DNA of 64,000 nt, from contig NZ_CP087723.1 in assembly GCF_024972735.1 (NCBI RefSeq), positions 2,418,001 to 2,482,000 on the forward strand, read 5' to 3'. Below are positions 53,665 through 63,761 of the stretch, piece by piece. How positions within the stretch are numbered: position 1 is the first letter of the stretch; every line of letters starts with the position of its first letter. This DNA comes from Halalkaliarchaeum sp. AArc-CO (GTDB lineage Archaea; Halobacteriota; Halobacteria; Halobacteriales; Haloferacaceae). Made by a program: the position numbers and the translations under genes. The notes beneath the pieces were generated by a model. It did no database searches. It was not told the DNA's origin and saw only the letters and a list, made by a program, of their open reading frames with translations.

Positions 53665-56157
53665 TCAGGTGTCGATCGTCAGTTTCTCGGCGTCGATCCC
53701 GTCGACGTTGATGTCGAACGTCGCCTCCCCGTCGACGTCGTAGCTGAGCTGTGCCTCCTCGCCGGCGGCGACGTCGACCGTCCAGGTGAGGAAATACTCC
53801 CCGTCGACCTCCACTGCCGACGCGCCGTCGCCGATCGAGGAGGGTTTCTGGCTCACGATTTCGGTGATCTCGAGCTCTTCCCCCCGATCAGAGTAGTTCT
53901 CGACGTGCAGCGTGACGCTCCCGTTCTCGACGGTCCGTTCGACGCTGACGTTGTTCATGATCCGCGCGAGCGCGCCGTCGATGTTGGGCGGCTCCCGGCC
54001 GGTCACCTCCGACACCTTCTGGGCCATCTCCGGGAGGATCCGCCCGAGGACGTCCTGCTTTTCCCGGCGTTTTTGCATCGACCGCCGACGGTTGAGATAG
54101 GACTTCAACTCCCGGGACGCCTCCCGGATCGCCAGCTCGATCTCGTCTTCGATCTCCGGGACGTTCGCGATGGCGTCCTTCGACTCGCTGGTAAAGGGAA
54201 CGTTCGTCGACGCGACGTGGACCATGATCACCGCCGGCCCATTGGGGACGCCGCTGCCGCCGGGCTGGTCGAGCCCGTAGTTGCGCCAGCCGATCCGTTT
54301 CACGACGTCGGTGGTCGCACACGCCCCGCGCTGGTAGACCAGCGGAACCCGGTTAGCGAACCGGAGCACGTCGGCGTTCCCCTCTGCGGGCAAGGCCCCG
54401 CCGTAGGCGATCCCGGCCTCGACGATGAACGGATCGCCGCCGTGTACCTCGGCGTCGCGGGTCGCCGCCGCATAGAAGTCGGCGTCGAACTCCTTGCGGA
54501 GCCCCGCCTCGACGAGTTCGGCGGTGATCGGCGCCAGACAGTCCGTCGGCGGCGCGAGGATGTCCGTCTCCCGCATCGCCTCGAGCAGGTCTCTGGCGGC
54601 ATTTCGTTCGTCGGCAACGACCTTCACCTTCGGCGGATCGTCCGGGACGGTCGCCATCGTCGCCCACAACGTCTCGGTGACGTTCTCCCGAGCGGTCTCG
54701 CCGACCGTTGCGCCGTCGTACTCCATCGTCGCCTCCGCGGCGTCGTCGACGTACGTCCGGAGCCCCTCGCGAGTGACACGGTGGCGCTCGTCCCCGGACG
54801 CGAACTTCCGGGCGATCCGCCGGGCCAGCGCCTCTACGGTGGCGTCGTCCTTCCGCTCGCTGGTCGCCTCGTCCACCAGGGCGTACAGGTCGGCTGTGAG
54901 CCGACCCCGGTCCGATCCACCGGCGCTGGCACCGCCCGCCCCGTCTCCGGCGCTGACGTCCCCCCGGTCGACCTCGTCGGCCTCCGGATCGTCGAGCCCC
55001 TCGTCGGTGATCTCGTTCCAGGCGGCGTCGAGCGCCTTCTCCCGGACCGTTTCACCGAACGTCTTTCCGGTCTCGTCTTCGATCGCCTCGGCGGCCTGTT
55101 CGATCAGGCTCCGGAGCTGGAAATGCGTCACCCGGTCGCGATCGGCCAGCGCGTCAGTGACCCGTTCGGCGAACGCTGCGGTCGCCTCCTTGCCCTTGTT
55201 GGCGACCGCCTCCTCGAGAGCCGCCCCGACGTCGGCGTCCTCGTGGGGCCGGGGCGGCGTCCAGGACATCTCGCGGCCGTAGTGTCGGTCCCGGAACGCG
55301 GCCACGATGCTGTCTGTCGTCTTTCCGCCCACTCTTGTGAACTCCGACTGGAGAAAACCCGACACCGAGTAGGAGTCGGTTGCTTCCAGCATCTTGATGA
55401 GCGTCCCGAGCTCGACGCCGTGGGGGTGTGGGCGGATCTCCTTGGTCTCGGCGGGGAGCTGGTCGGTCGCGCGCTCGAACTTCAGCGGCTCGTCGAGTTT
55501 GGGCTCCCGGAGCTCGATCCGGGCGTGGGGGTTGACCACCGCAGTGTGTTTGATGTACTGGTGGAGCTGGGACCGGGCGCGCATGTTCGCCTCCATCTCG
55601 AGTTCGATCCGCGTGCCATGCGGGCGGTCCCAGCTGGTGGTTTTCGCCTCCTTGATCTCCGGCTCGTTGTCGTCGGTGTCGATGATCAACTCGACGTACT
55701 CCGCCTCCGAGGCCCCTTTCGGTCGAGACGTGATCTTCGCGGGCTCCCCGGAGGTGAGCTGGGAGTACAGGACGGCCGCGGAGATTCCAATCCCCTGCTG
55801 ACCGCGCGACTGAGCCCGGATGTGGAACCGGGAGCCGTACAGGAGTTTTCCGAATACTTTCGGCATCTCCTCTCTGGTGATCCCGGGCCCGTTGTCCTCG
55901 ATCACGAGACGGTAGTAGTCGCCGACATCTTCGATCTCGACGTAGATGTCGGGGAGGATTCCTGCCTCCTCTCCAGCGTCGAGAGCGTTATCTACACCCT
56001 CTTTTACCGCTGTAACAAGTCCTCGGGCCCCCGAATCGAACCCGAGCATGTGCTTGTTCTTCTCGAAGAACTCGGCGATGGAGATCTGCCGCTGGCCCTC
56101 GGCCAGCTCCTCGGCGATCCCGGCATCCTCGCCGAGCGTCGACTGGAAGGACGTCAT
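53665..56157 (-). CDS. top6B: DNA topoisomerase VI subunit B with duplicated helical insertion
   Basis: The 830-residue subunit is longer than the 530-670 of many archaea. It has the GHKL ATPase: [15 protein letters not shown] (N box), IEDNGPGI (G1) and [18 protein letters not shown] (G2), then the transducer lysine region near 515-560. Between about 310 and 505 lie two related 60-residue helical segments, at 322-382 and 437-500. They share the pattern ...GxTxGETxRE...LW, and an acidic/Gly-rich linker joins them. It drives strand passage through ATP-dependent closing. gyrB and gyrA, often adjacent in haloarchaea, are not here. Confidence 0.96.
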   Translation of the reverse strand: MTSFQSTLGEDAGIAEELAEGQRQISIAEFFEKNKHMLGFDSGARGLVTAVKEGVDNALDAGEEAGILPDIYVEIEDVGDYYRLVIEDNGPGITREEMPKVFGKLLYGSRFHIRAQSRGQQGIGISAAVLYSQLTSGEPAKITSRPKGASEAEYVELIIDTDDNEPEIKEAKTTSWDRPHGTRIELEMEANMRARSQLHQYIKHTAVVNPHARIELREPKLDEPLKFERATDQLPAETKEIRPHPHGVELGTLIKMLEATDSYSVSGFLQSEFTRVGGKTTDSIVAAFRDRHYGREMSWTPPRPHEDADVGAALEEAVANKGKEATAAFAERVTDALADRDRVTHFQLRSLIEQAAEAIEDETGKTFGETVREKALDAAWNEITDEGLDDPEADEVDRGDVSAGDGAGGASAGGSDRGRLTADLYALVDEATSERKDDATVEALARRIARKFASGDERHRVTREGLRTYVDDAAEATMEYDGATVGETARENVTETLWATMATVPDDPPKVKVVADERNAARDLLEAMRETDILAPPTDCLAPITAELVEAGLRKEFDADFYAAATRDAEVHGGDPFIVEAGIAYGGALPAEGNADVLRFANRVPLVYQRGACATTDVVKRIGWRNYGLDQPGGSGVPNGPAVIMVHVASTNVPFTSESKDAIANVPEIEDEIELAIREASRELKSYLNRRRSMQKRREKQDVLGRILPEMAQKVSEVTGREPPNIDGALARIMNNVSVERTVENGSVTLHVENYSDRGEELEITEIVSQKPSSIGDGASAVEVDGEYFLTWTVDVAAGEEAQLSYDVDGEATFDINVDGIDAEKLTIDT

Positions 56158-56259
56158 TCGTGTGCCCGCCCCTTCCCCGCCGGAACGTAAAACCTCTCCG
56201 CCATCGCGGTGAAAGTGAACCGAACCCCGGGACTGCGCCCGCCCGACGACTCCCTTCGG

Positions 56260-57036
56260 TCAAGTGACGACCACGGTGTCGACGATGACGATCAACGCGA
56301 AGCCAACGAGGAACGCGGCGGTCGCGGCGTCCGCGTAGCCGTGGCCGTGGCTCGACGGGATCATCTCCCGGAAGACGACCGCGAGCATCGCGCCGGCGGC
56401 GACCCCAGCTGCGAAGGGGAACAGTCCCTCGAAGAGGGCGACGAACAGGAAGCCGGCGACGGCGGCCGCGACCTGTGGAACGACTCCCGACAGCGTCGTG
56501 TACGCGAGCAGTTTACTCCTGGAGATTCCCGTTTCGCCGAACGGCACGGCGAAGGCAAACCCGTCCGGGACGTTCTGTATCGCGATCACGATCGCGAGCA
56601 CCAGCGCAACCTCCTCGAGCCCGGAGGCGTACCCGACCCCGATCGCCAGCCCCTCCGGGGCGTTGTGCAGCGTGATCGCCGCCCCGACGAGCACCGCCCG
56701 CCGAATCGTCGGCGTCAGTGCCGCCTCGTCGGCGCCGCCCTCCCCGACGAGCCCCCGGTACTGGGCGTGGAAGTGTGGAATCAACCTGTTTGCGACCAGC
56801 AGGAACGCCCCGCCGGCGAACACGCCGGCGACGACGACCGGCAGCGATCCTTCTTCCATCCCCGGGACGATGAGGCCGAAGACGCTGGCGGCGACCATCA
56901 CTCCGGCGGCGAGCCCCAACGCGGCGTCGTAGGTCCGGTGGCTCACATCCGTTCGAAAGAAGACGGGGAGCGCACCCACACCCGTCGCCGCGCCGGCGAG
57001 AAACGTCACGAGGATCACCGTACCGAGGTCCGTCAT
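56260..57036 (-). CDS. ZIP-family metal transporter
   Basis: The 258-residue protein has about eight helices and the ZIP signature helices TLHNAPEGLAIGVGYASG (His-Asn...Pro-Glu-Gly) and AIQNVPDGFAFAVPF in TM4/TM5. SSHGHGYADAA is a His-rich loop near the end. ZIP carriers bring Zn(II) or related metals into the cytoplasm. With two znu ABC systems in the window, it may serve as the low-affinity route. Confidence 0.92.
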   Translation of the reverse strand: MTDLGTVILVTFLAGAATGVGALPVFFRTDVSHRTYDAALGLAAGVMVAASVFGLIVPGMEEGSLPVVVAGVFAGGAFLLVANRLIPHFHAQYRGLVGEGGADEAALTPTIRRAVLVGAAITLHNAPEGLAIGVGYASGLEEVALVLAIVIAIQNVPDGFAFAVPFGETGISRSKLLAYTTLSGVVPQVAAAVAGFLFVALFEGLFPFAAGVAAGAMLAVVFREMIPSSHGHGYADAATAAFLVGFALIVIVDTVVVT

Positions 57037-57113
57037 TCGAGTCGGTTGCGGGTTCTACTCCCATTCATATAAAAGGCAACAGCGTTTTCTCCCGGGACAC
57101 CCTCGCAGGGGAC
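57037..57113. promoter_or_regulatory. Shared divergent promoter of ZIP and HD genes
   Basis: CATATAAAAGG at 57066-57076 reads as TATAAAAG on the plus strand and CTTTTATATG on the minus strand. One AT-rich core can thus serve both genes, with starts near 57098 (plus) and 57044 (minus). Confidence 0.5.
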
Positions 57114-58034
57114 ATGACCGAAAACGTCGACCCCGAGGACATCGACTCTGAAGATGTCGATCCCGACGGCGTCGACTCCGAGGACGTCGACTCCGAACCC
57201 GTCACCCCCGAGGAGATGGACCTCCCCCCGGCGTCGGAGGAGGGCGGCGGTGGTCGGGAGTACGATCCCGAGGCGGAACACGACTTCCCCGACGAGAAGG
57301 TGAATCGCGTCCTGAAAGCGATCGAGTCGGATCCCGAAATCCGGACGTATCTCCGGGCCCAGAACGTCAACCCGGTCGACCGAATGGGGTACAACGACCA
57401 CGGGAAGAAACACGTCGAGATCGTCCGCAACCGGGCGCTCAGGCTGTACGACCTGCTCAAGCGCGGCGGCGTGGAGTTCAACGGCGCCCGCGATCAGGGG
57501 CTCGAAGAGGCCGACGAGGCGGTGATCGTCGCACTGGCGGCCACCTTACACGACATCGGCCACGTAGTTCACCGCGACGAACACGTCTACTACTCGATTC
57601 CGTTGGCAGCGGACGTCCTCGACCGGCTGTTGCCGGAGTTTTATAGCCCCGAGGACGCGGTCAAGGTGAAATCAGAGACGCTACACGCAATCCTCTGTCA
57701 CCACACCGAGGAGATCCCGCTCTCCCGGGAGGCCGGAATCATCCGGGTGGCGGATGGCCTCGACATGGAGCGGGGTCGCTCCCGGGCGCCGTACGAACAG
57801 GGCGGCCGCGGGATCAACACACTCTCCTCGCAGGCGATCCAGTCTGTTCGGCTGGAGGAAGGTAACTCCAGTCCCGTGTACGTCGAAATCGAGATGACGA
57901 ACGCCGCCGGCGTCTACCAGGTCGACAACCTCCTCAAGGCGAAACTCGAGGATTCGCTGCTCGAGGACCTGGTTCGGATCATCGCCATAAACACGAAACG
58001 GGAAGATCGACTCGTCGAGCGGATCGAACTGTAG
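57114..58034 (+). CDS. HD-domain phosphohydrolase
   Basis: The 306-residue protein starts with an acidic repeat-like tail (ED-VD-SED units, about 1-40) and has an HD domain: GYNDHGKKHVEIV (His), ATLHDIGH (His-Asp pair) and LCHHTEEIPL. The rest resembles archaeal HD proteins of unknown substrate. Such enzymes cleave phosphate esters or nucleotides with a metal pair. Confidence 0.85.
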   Translation: MTENVDPEDIDSEDVDPDGVDSEDVDSEPVTPEEMDLPPASEEGGGGREYDPEAEHDFPDEKVNRVLKAIESDPEIRTYLRAQNVNPVDRMGYNDHGKKHVEIVRNRALRLYDLLKRGGVEFNGARDQGLEEADEAVIVALAATLHDIGHVVHRDEHVYYSIPLAADVLDRLLPEFYSPEDAVKVKSETLHAILCHHTEEIPLSREAGIIRVADGLDMERGRSRAPYEQGGRGINTLSSQAIQSVRLEEGNSSPVYVEIEMTNAAGVYQVDNLLKAKLEDSLLEDLVRIIAINTKREDRLVERIEL

Positions 58035-58130
58035 AGAGACCCCGGGCGGTTCACGGCCGGAGGGGAGTGGACGGGAGGCAATCGACGGCGCGACGGACGG
58101 CAATAGTGTCTTTTTTGTCTGCCCACCGGG

Positions 58131-59444
58131 GTGTTTCGAAACGTAACAGTGGCCGGGTTCGGGAGCTCGATCGGACTGTTGAAGGATCGAGAGTTCGCCG
58201 CCCTCGCGGGAACGGCGTTCGCGAGGAGCCAGGCGTACTCGACGATTCTGATCGCACTGGCGCTGTACGCCGACGCGTTCGGGACCTCCGGCTTCGTCGA
58301 AGGGCTGTTCGGAACTGCCTTCGCGATCGTCCAGCTGTTCGTCGTGTTGCCACTCGGACGGAAAGTCGACACCGGAAACGCGAAGCTGTTCCTGCTTGCG
58401 GGGTTTCTGATCAACGTCGGCGTGTTCGTCGGCTTTATCCTGGTCCAGAACTCGATTCACGTCGTTCTCGTCCGTATGCTCCAGGGCCTCGGCGCGTCGG
58501 TGCTGTGGATTACGGGATCGACGATCGTCGGCGAGATCAGCCCCGACGGCGAGCGGGGACGGTGGCTCGGCTCATACAACCAGTTCGCCTCCTTCTCCTC
58601 GCTGGCGGGCGACGTCGTTGGGGGCTACCTCCTGTACGCACACGGCTTCACCACGACGTACGTTGTGTTGTCGGGCGTCACGCTGGGCGCATTCGTTCTC
58701 GTGTTCGGATTCCTGCGTGACAACCCCGGCGGGAGGAAGGATCCCGATGAGGCAGGCGGCGTCGAGACGTTCCGCGACCTGCTCGACCTGCCGATGCTGC
58801 GTGCGCTGATCGTCTTTCGATTCACGTTCAGCGTAGGAAAGATGGCGGTCATTATCTTCCTCCCGATCTACGCTCGGACGTCGTTCGGCATCTCCGCGTT
58901 CGCGATCGGGTGGATCATGGCGGGCGGGAAGCTAACCAAGGCGCTGACGCAAGGGTTCGTGGGCGATCTCACCGACCGCCTGGGTCACAAACACTACTTT
59001 GTCGCAGTCGGGGCGATCCTCTACGGCCTCGGCACCGGGCTGATTCCGCTTGCCGCGTACTTCGAAGGCCGGATCGAGCCGTACCACGTCTCCTTCTTCG
59101 GTGATTCGATGGTGCTCGGCGGGGCGTTCTTCGCTTTGTTTTCCGCCTACGCAGTGCTCGGGCTCGCCGACAGCATCCGGCTGCCCGCGAGCATGGCGCT
59201 GTTCGTCGAGGAGGGGGAGGCGTACGACTCGGTAGCCTCCAGCATGTCCTTGCGGTCGCTCTCCTGGAAGATCGGCCAGGTTACCGGCCCAGTGCTAGTC
59301 GGGACGACGATGGACTTCGTCTCCACCGAGGCCGGGTTCCTGCTCGCGGCAGGGTTCATCGTCTTTGCCACCGGCGGGTTCACGGTGATGGCATCCCGGG
59401 CACGAACGACCGGCACGTCCGGGGAACCGATCCCCGGTGACTGA
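58131..59444 (+). CDS. MFS transporter
   Basis: The 437-residue protein has twelve hydrophobic segments and the MFS helix 2-3 loop (VVLPLGRKVDTGNAKLFLLAG). GFVGDLTDRLGHKHYFVAVG lies between helices 8 and 9. The start is GTG at 58131, with no nearer ATG in frame. The stop codon is the first part of the second 83-bp repeat. The substrate is unknown; drug or metabolite export is typical. Confidence 0.85.
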   Translation: MFRNVTVAGFGSSIGLLKDREFAALAGTAFARSQAYSTILIALALYADAFGTSGFVEGLFGTAFAIVQLFVVLPLGRKVDTGNAKLFLLAGFLINVGVFVGFILVQNSIHVVLVRMLQGLGASVLWITGSTIVGEISPDGERGRWLGSYNQFASFSSLAGDVVGGYLLYAHGFTTTYVVLSGVTLGAFVLVFGFLRDNPGGRKDPDEAGGVETFRDLLDLPMLRALIVFRFTFSVGKMAVIIFLPIYARTSFGISAFAIGWIMAGGKLTKALTQGFVGDLTDRLGHKHYFVAVGAILYGLGTGLIPLAAYFEGRIEPYHVSFFGDSMVLGGAFFALFSAYAVLGLADSIRLPASMALFVEEGEAYDSVASSMSLRSLSWKIGQVTGPVLVGTTMDFVSTEAGFLLAAGFIVFATGGFTVMASRARTTGTSGEPIPGD

Positions 59445-59525
59445 TGATAATTAGTGTAGTGATTTACCGGTCAGTGGGCCACCCCGTGGGCCGATCGTCC
59501 GGTTACGGCCGAAAATAATCATTAC
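59443..59525 (+). repeat. 83-bp repeat element, copy 2, at the 3' end of an MFS gene
   Basis: Its reverse complement aligns without gaps with 15133-15215, with 65 of 83 bases equal by hand count. As in copy 1, the element begins inside the stop codon of the gene before it, here 59442-59444, and lies in the same orientation to that gene. Imperfect terminal inverted repeats (GATGATAATTA... and ...AAATAATCATTAC) bound a GC-rich middle. Confidence 0.75.
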
Positions 59526-59541
59526 GAGGAACCGGTTCGCG

Positions 59542-59568
59542 ACACCGCAAACGTTCGGTTTACGGTGT
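59542..59568 (+). promoter_or_regulatory. Hairpin just before the DMT transporter start
   Basis: ACACCGCAAAC (59542-59552) and GTTTACGGTGT (59558-59568) pair at ten of eleven positions around the loop GTTCG. The structure ends 3 nt before the GTG start at 59572. It could hide the start in RNA or bind a regulator as DNA. Confidence 0.45.
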
Positions 59569-59571
59569 TCG

Positions 59572-60474
59572 GTGGCGAACCCGGACACAGTGAAGCGACA
59601 CACGTTCGGTGTCCTGCTGGTACTCGTTGCCTCTGCGGGGTTCGGGACGCTCGCCATCTTCGGCAAGTTCGCGGAAGCGGCAGGCCTCAACACGACGACG
59701 CTTCTCGCCTTCCGGTTCACTATCGGTGCTGGCCTGCTTTGGGTCGGGTTGGCAGTTCTCGGCCGGGCTCGTCGCCTCCCGGCGGGACAGTTGAAGGTCG
59801 CGTTCGCGCTGGGACTGCTGTACGCCTCCTTTTCGGCACTGTTCTTCTGGGCACTGTTGTACATTCCGGCGGGGGTCGCGGCGATCGCGTTCTACACGTA
59901 TCCGGCGTACGTGTACGCCATCTCGGTGAGCGTTTTGAACGAACAGCTCACCCGGCTGAAGCTGGTCGCGCTGGTGGTTGCCGTGTTCGGGGTCGCCCTG
60001 ATCGTCGGCGGTGACACCGCCGCGATCGACCCGTTCGGGATCGCGCTGATACTGCTTGCCGCGCTGGGATACGCGCTCTACATCGCGGGGAGCCGCGCGG
60101 CGCTCGGGTCGATCGCTCCCGATCTCCTCGCAGGGGTCGTGTTGATCGCCACCTCGATCTCGTTCGTCGGATTCGGCTTCGTTTCGGGACGGCTGTTCGT
60201 CCCGGCAGGTGGCCAGCAGTGGGGGATCATCCTCGGGATCGCGGTGATCGGGACCGCCCTTCCGATCTTCCTGTACGTAACCGGCCTCGAGCACATCGAA
60301 GCCAGTCAGGCGAGCATCCTCGGGACCGCAGAACCGCTCGTGACTGTGCTCCTCGGCGTCGCCCTGCTGGGCGAGGTCGTCACGCCAGCCGTCGCCGTCG
60401 GTGGGGCGCTGGTGCTGCTCGGAGTCGCCTTGATCCAGACGGACGCGGCAGGCGACGTTCGGACGCCCCAGTAA
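59572..60474 (+). CDS. DMT-superfamily (EamA) transporter
   Basis: The 300-residue protein has ten helices in two EamA repeats: ...FGTLAIFGKFAEAAGLN in the first, and ...EPLVTVLLGVALLGEVVTPAVAVGGALVLLGVALIQ ending the second. The family exports or imports small metabolites. GTG at 59572 is the start. A hairpin precedes it. The substrate is unknown. Confidence 0.88.
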   Translation: MANPDTVKRHTFGVLLVLVASAGFGTLAIFGKFAEAAGLNTTTLLAFRFTIGAGLLWVGLAVLGRARRLPAGQLKVAFALGLLYASFSALFFWALLYIPAGVAAIAFYTYPAYVYAISVSVLNEQLTRLKLVALVVAVFGVALIVGGDTAAIDPFGIALILLAALGYALYIAGSRAALGSIAPDLLAGVVLIATSISFVGFGFVSGRLFVPAGGQQWGIILGIAVIGTALPIFLYVTGLEHIEASQASILGTAEPLVTVLLGVALLGEVVTPAVAVGGALVLLGVALIQTDAAGDVRTPQ

Positions 60475-60528
60475 CCGACCGACCGGTTGAAGGGTCTCCT
60501 CTACAATATCTCTTTGAGGACCATTACC

Positions 60529-63500
60529 ATGGCAGGCAAGCCGACGGAACCTCCGGCGATCACACGCGGTGCGGATCCATCACAAGAGCGCCGTGCGAAC
60601 TACGACTATCGGGGCGGTCCGATACATCGGCCGGATCTCGTCGAAGAGCTTCGGCCGCTGGTCGACGGCGACGTCCGTTTCGACGAGTTCACCCGGGAGA
60701 TGTTCGCGACCGACGCGAGTATGTACGAGGCCATGCCGATCGGCGTCGTCTTCCCACAACACACTGACGACGTGAGTGCCGTCGTCGAGTACTGCGCGAA
60801 ACGGGAGATCCCGGTTCTGCCCCGGGGGGGCGGGACGAGCCTCGCGGGACAGACGGTCAACGAGGCCGTCGTGCTGGACTTCTCCCGGTACATGAACGAC
60901 GTGGTGTCGATCGATCCGGACGGGCGACTCGCGACCGCGGAGCCGGGGATCACCCTCGCACAGTTGAACGACCCCCTCGCGGAGCACGGGTTGAAATACG
61001 CGCCGGACCCCGCCTGGGGGGACAAAAGCGTCCTCGGCGGCGCAATCGGCAACAACACCACGGGCGCACACTCCCTGAAGTACGGGAAGGCCGACTACTA
61101 CCTCGAGGAGGCCGAGGTCGTTCTCGCGGACGGGACGGTCACGACCCTCGGAGAAGTGACCGTCGAGGAACTCGAAGCGCGGGGCGACCGGGAGGGCAAT
61201 CTCGAGGAACGACTCTACGCGGTCGCCAGCTTGATCCTCGAGGAGCACGCCGAGGAGGTGAAAGATCGATACCCCACGCTGAAGCGCAACGTCTCCGGGT
61301 ACAACTTCGACATGCTGGTCGACGAGGCCGAGGGGAAGCGCCGGCTCCCGGACAACTCGGGGCTCGATCCGGATAGCGAACCCGGGACCGTGAACCTGGC
61401 CCGCCTGCTGGCCGGCAGCGAGGGAACGCTCGCAGTCGTCACGGAGGCGACGGTGTCGCTGGAGCCGATCCCCGAGACGAAGTCGGTCGTCATGCTGACG
61501 TACGACGACGTGATGGACGCGATGAACGACGTCGCGCCGATCCTCGAGCACGATCCCGCCGCGGTCGAAGTGATGGACGACGTCCTCCTGGATCTAGCGC
61601 GGGAGACTCCCGAGTTCGCCGACGTCGTCGACATTCTCCCGGAGGGCACCGATTCGACGCTGCTGGTGGAGTTTTACGCCGACAGCGACGCCGACGGGAA
61701 ACGAAAGGTCGCAAACCTGCTCGCGGATCGACTTCCGGACGCGACGCCGACGGTCGAGCCCGACGGCGACGCCGGGAACGTCACCAGCGACAGGGTGTAC
61801 GCGAAACGGGCGCTGGAGGCCCACGACGCGAAGACCCAAAAGGAGTTCTGGACGATGCGGAAGGCCGGCCTGCCGATCCTGCTGTCCCGGACGGGCGACG
61901 AGAAACACATCGCGTTCAACGAAGACACCGGGGTACCGCCGGAGAACCTTCCGGAGTACGTCGCCGACGTCCGGGAGATCATGGAGGACCACGACACGTT
62001 CGCGTCCTACTACGCCCACGCCGGCCCCGGCGTGCTTCACATCCGCCCCCTCATCAACACGAAAACCGTCGAGGGGACCGAGGACATCGAATCGATCGCC
62101 GAGGGGATCACCGACCTCGTCGTGGAGTACAACGGTTCGATATCGGGCGAACACGGCGACGGACGCGCCCGGACCCAGTGGAACCGGAAGCTGTACGGCG
62201 AACAGCTCTGGCAGGCCATGCGGGAGTTGAAGACCGCAGTCGATCCCGACTGGATACTGAATCCGGGGATGGTGTGTGGCGACGTCAAACTCACCGAGAA
62301 CCTCCGGTTCGGTCCGGACTACGAGTTCGACTTCCCGTTCGAGCCGACGCTGAACTGGGAGAACGACAACGGATTCCAGGGAATGGTGGAACTGTGTCAC
62401 GGCTGTGCCGGCTGCCGTGGCGACCAGAAACACACCGGCGGCATGATGTGTCCCACCTACCGGGCGGCCGAAGAGGAGATCCTCTCGACCCGGGGGCGGG
62501 CGAACATGCTCCGGAACGCGATGAACGGCAACCTCGAGGACGACGTGCTGTTCAGCGACGAGTTCGTCCACGAGGTGCTGGACCTGTGTGTGAGCTGCAA
62601 AGGCTGTATGAACGACTGCCCAAGCGGCGTCGACATGGCGAAGCTGAAGGCGGAAGTGGAGTACCACTACAAGCGAAAACACGGCGGCGCCAGCCTCCGC
62701 GACAAGCTGTTCGGCAACGCCGGGACAATGTTGAAGGTCGGCAGCGCCTTTGCCCCCCTTTCGAACGTCGCGATGCGGCTGCCCGGCGTCGGAACGGTGA
62801 TGGAAAAGACGATCGGTATCGCCCGAGAGCGGGCGTTACCGGAGTTCAAACGCAACACCGTCGTCGACTGGTTCGAGGACCGCGGCGGCCCAGCGGTTCC
62901 GGAGTCGGACGCCGATCGCCGGGTGCTGTTCGTGGTGGATCCGTACACGAACTACATGTACGTCGAACGCGGGAAGGCGGCGATCCGCGTGCTCGAGGCG
63001 GCGGGCTGTCGCGTCCAGTTGCCGGAGGGGGTGACCGACACCGGTCGGCCGGCGTACTCGAAGGCGCTGATCGACGTCGCCCGCGAGACGGCCCGCGAGA
63101 ACGTCGCCCGGCTGGCGCCGAAGATCAGCGAGGGCTGGGACGTCGTGACCGTCGAACCATCGGCGTCCGTGATGTTCCAGTCGGACTATCCGGACCTGAT
63201 ATCGGGGGAGAGCGTCGACGCCGTCTCCCAGAACAGTTACTCGACCCTCGAGTATCTGGACACGTTCGGGCTCGTCGAGAACCTGACGTTCGGCGCGGTC
63301 GACGAGTCGCTCACCTACCACGGCAACTGTCTGCACAAGGCGACCAAAAAGGGTCACCACGCCGCGACCGTGATGGCACAGGCCGGCTACGACGTCGATT
63401 ACCTCGACAGTACCTGCTGTGGGATGGCCGGCTCGTTCGGCTACGAGGCGGAACACTACTCGCTGAGTCAGTCGGTGTTCGAGATCCTGCGCGGGCAGAT

Positions 63501-63621
63501 CGACGACAGCCCCGGCGACACGGTGGTCGCCACCGGCGCATCCTGTAAAAAGCAGATCGGCGACGGGCTCGGCGAGAAGCCGCCCCATCCGGTGCAGATG
63601 GTCGCCGACGCCCTGGAGTAG
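60529..63621 (+). CDS. FAD/Fe-S D-lactate (or glycolate) dehydrogenase, single large chain
   Basis: The 1030-residue protein joins three units. First is an FAD-binding PCMH domain (about 70-260, PVLPRGGGTSLAGQTVNEAVVLDFSRYMN and SVLGGAIGNNTTGAHSLKYG) with its oxidase C-terminal domain (to about 570, HAGPGVLHIRPLIN, SGEHGDGRARTQWN). Next is a 4Fe-4S part with Cys groups near 622 (CHGCAGC) and 686 (CVSCKGCMNDC). Last is a CCG-type end (HGNCLHKATKKGHH, CCGMAGSFGYEAEHY near 962). Haloarchaeal D-lactate dehydrogenases have this layout. An ATG at 60529 follows a GAGGA run; the frame is open to 60487. The lactate permease gene facing it supports lactate use. Confidence 0.88.
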   Translation: MAGKPTEPPAITRGADPSQERRANYDYRGGPIHRPDLVEELRPLVDGDVRFDEFTREMFATDASMYEAMPIGVVFPQHTDDVSAVVEYCAKREIPVLPRGGGTSLAGQTVNEAVVLDFSRYMNDVVSIDPDGRLATAEPGITLAQLNDPLAEHGLKYAPDPAWGDKSVLGGAIGNNTTGAHSLKYGKADYYLEEAEVVLADGTVTTLGEVTVEELEARGDREGNLEERLYAVASLILEEHAEEVKDRYPTLKRNVSGYNFDMLVDEAEGKRRLPDNSGLDPDSEPGTVNLARLLAGSEGTLAVVTEATVSLEPIPETKSVVMLTYDDVMDAMNDVAPILEHDPAAVEVMDDVLLDLARETPEFADVVDILPEGTDSTLLVEFYADSDADGKRKVANLLADRLPDATPTVEPDGDAGNVTSDRVYAKRALEAHDAKTQKEFWTMRKAGLPILLSRTGDEKHIAFNEDTGVPPENLPEYVADVREIMEDHDTFASYYAHAGPGVLHIRPLINTKTVEGTEDIESIAEGITDLVVEYNGSISGEHGDGRARTQWNRKLYGEQLWQAMRELKTAVDPDWILNPGMVCGDVKLTENLRFGPDYEFDFPFEPTLNWENDNGFQGMVELCHGCAGCRGDQKHTGGMMCPTYRAAEEEILSTRGRANMLRNAMNGNLEDDVLFSDEFVHEVLDLCVSCKGCMNDCPSGVDMAKLKAEVEYHYKRKHGGASLRDKLFGNAGTMLKVGSAFAPLSNVAMRLPGVGTVMEKTIGIARERALPEFKRNTVVDWFEDRGGPAVPESDADRRVLFVVDPYTNYMYVERGKAAIRVLEAAGCRVQLPEGVTDTGRPAYSKALIDVARETARENVARLAPKISEGWDVVTVEPSASVMFQSDYPDLISGESVDAVSQNSYSTLEYLDTFGLVENLTFGAVDESLTYHGNCLHKATKKGHHAATVMAQAGYDVDYLDSTCCGMAGSFGYEAEHYSLSQSVFEILRGQIDDSPGDTVVATGASCKKQIGDGLGEKPPHPVQMVADALE

Positions 63622-63761
63622 CGACAAGCAGTTTGCCGTCGCTTTTTCCGTACGATCGTTCAAAAATCCGATCAAATTCCGTCGGTGGAACCGCGAGCCC
63701 CGAGCCCCGAGCCGCGAGTCCCGAGCCCCGAGCCGCGAACCGGAAAGATCCTGTGTCGGCC
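63622..63761. repeat. Short convergent spacer with CCGAGC repeats
   Basis: Between the two convergent genes, CCGAGCCCCGAGCC-like units repeat from about 63690 to 63740. They may form a GC-rich structure that ends transcription on both sides. Confidence 0.45.

Noticed and set aside
52557-56157. Expectation that gyrB/gyrA flank top6AB
   Set aside because: The genes next to top6AB are a CDGSH protein and a ZIP transporter; no gyrase sequence is present in the window.
53905-56190. 761-codon plus-strand frame opposite top6B
   Set aside because: It is antisense to topoisomerase VI subunit B and has no recognisable domain.
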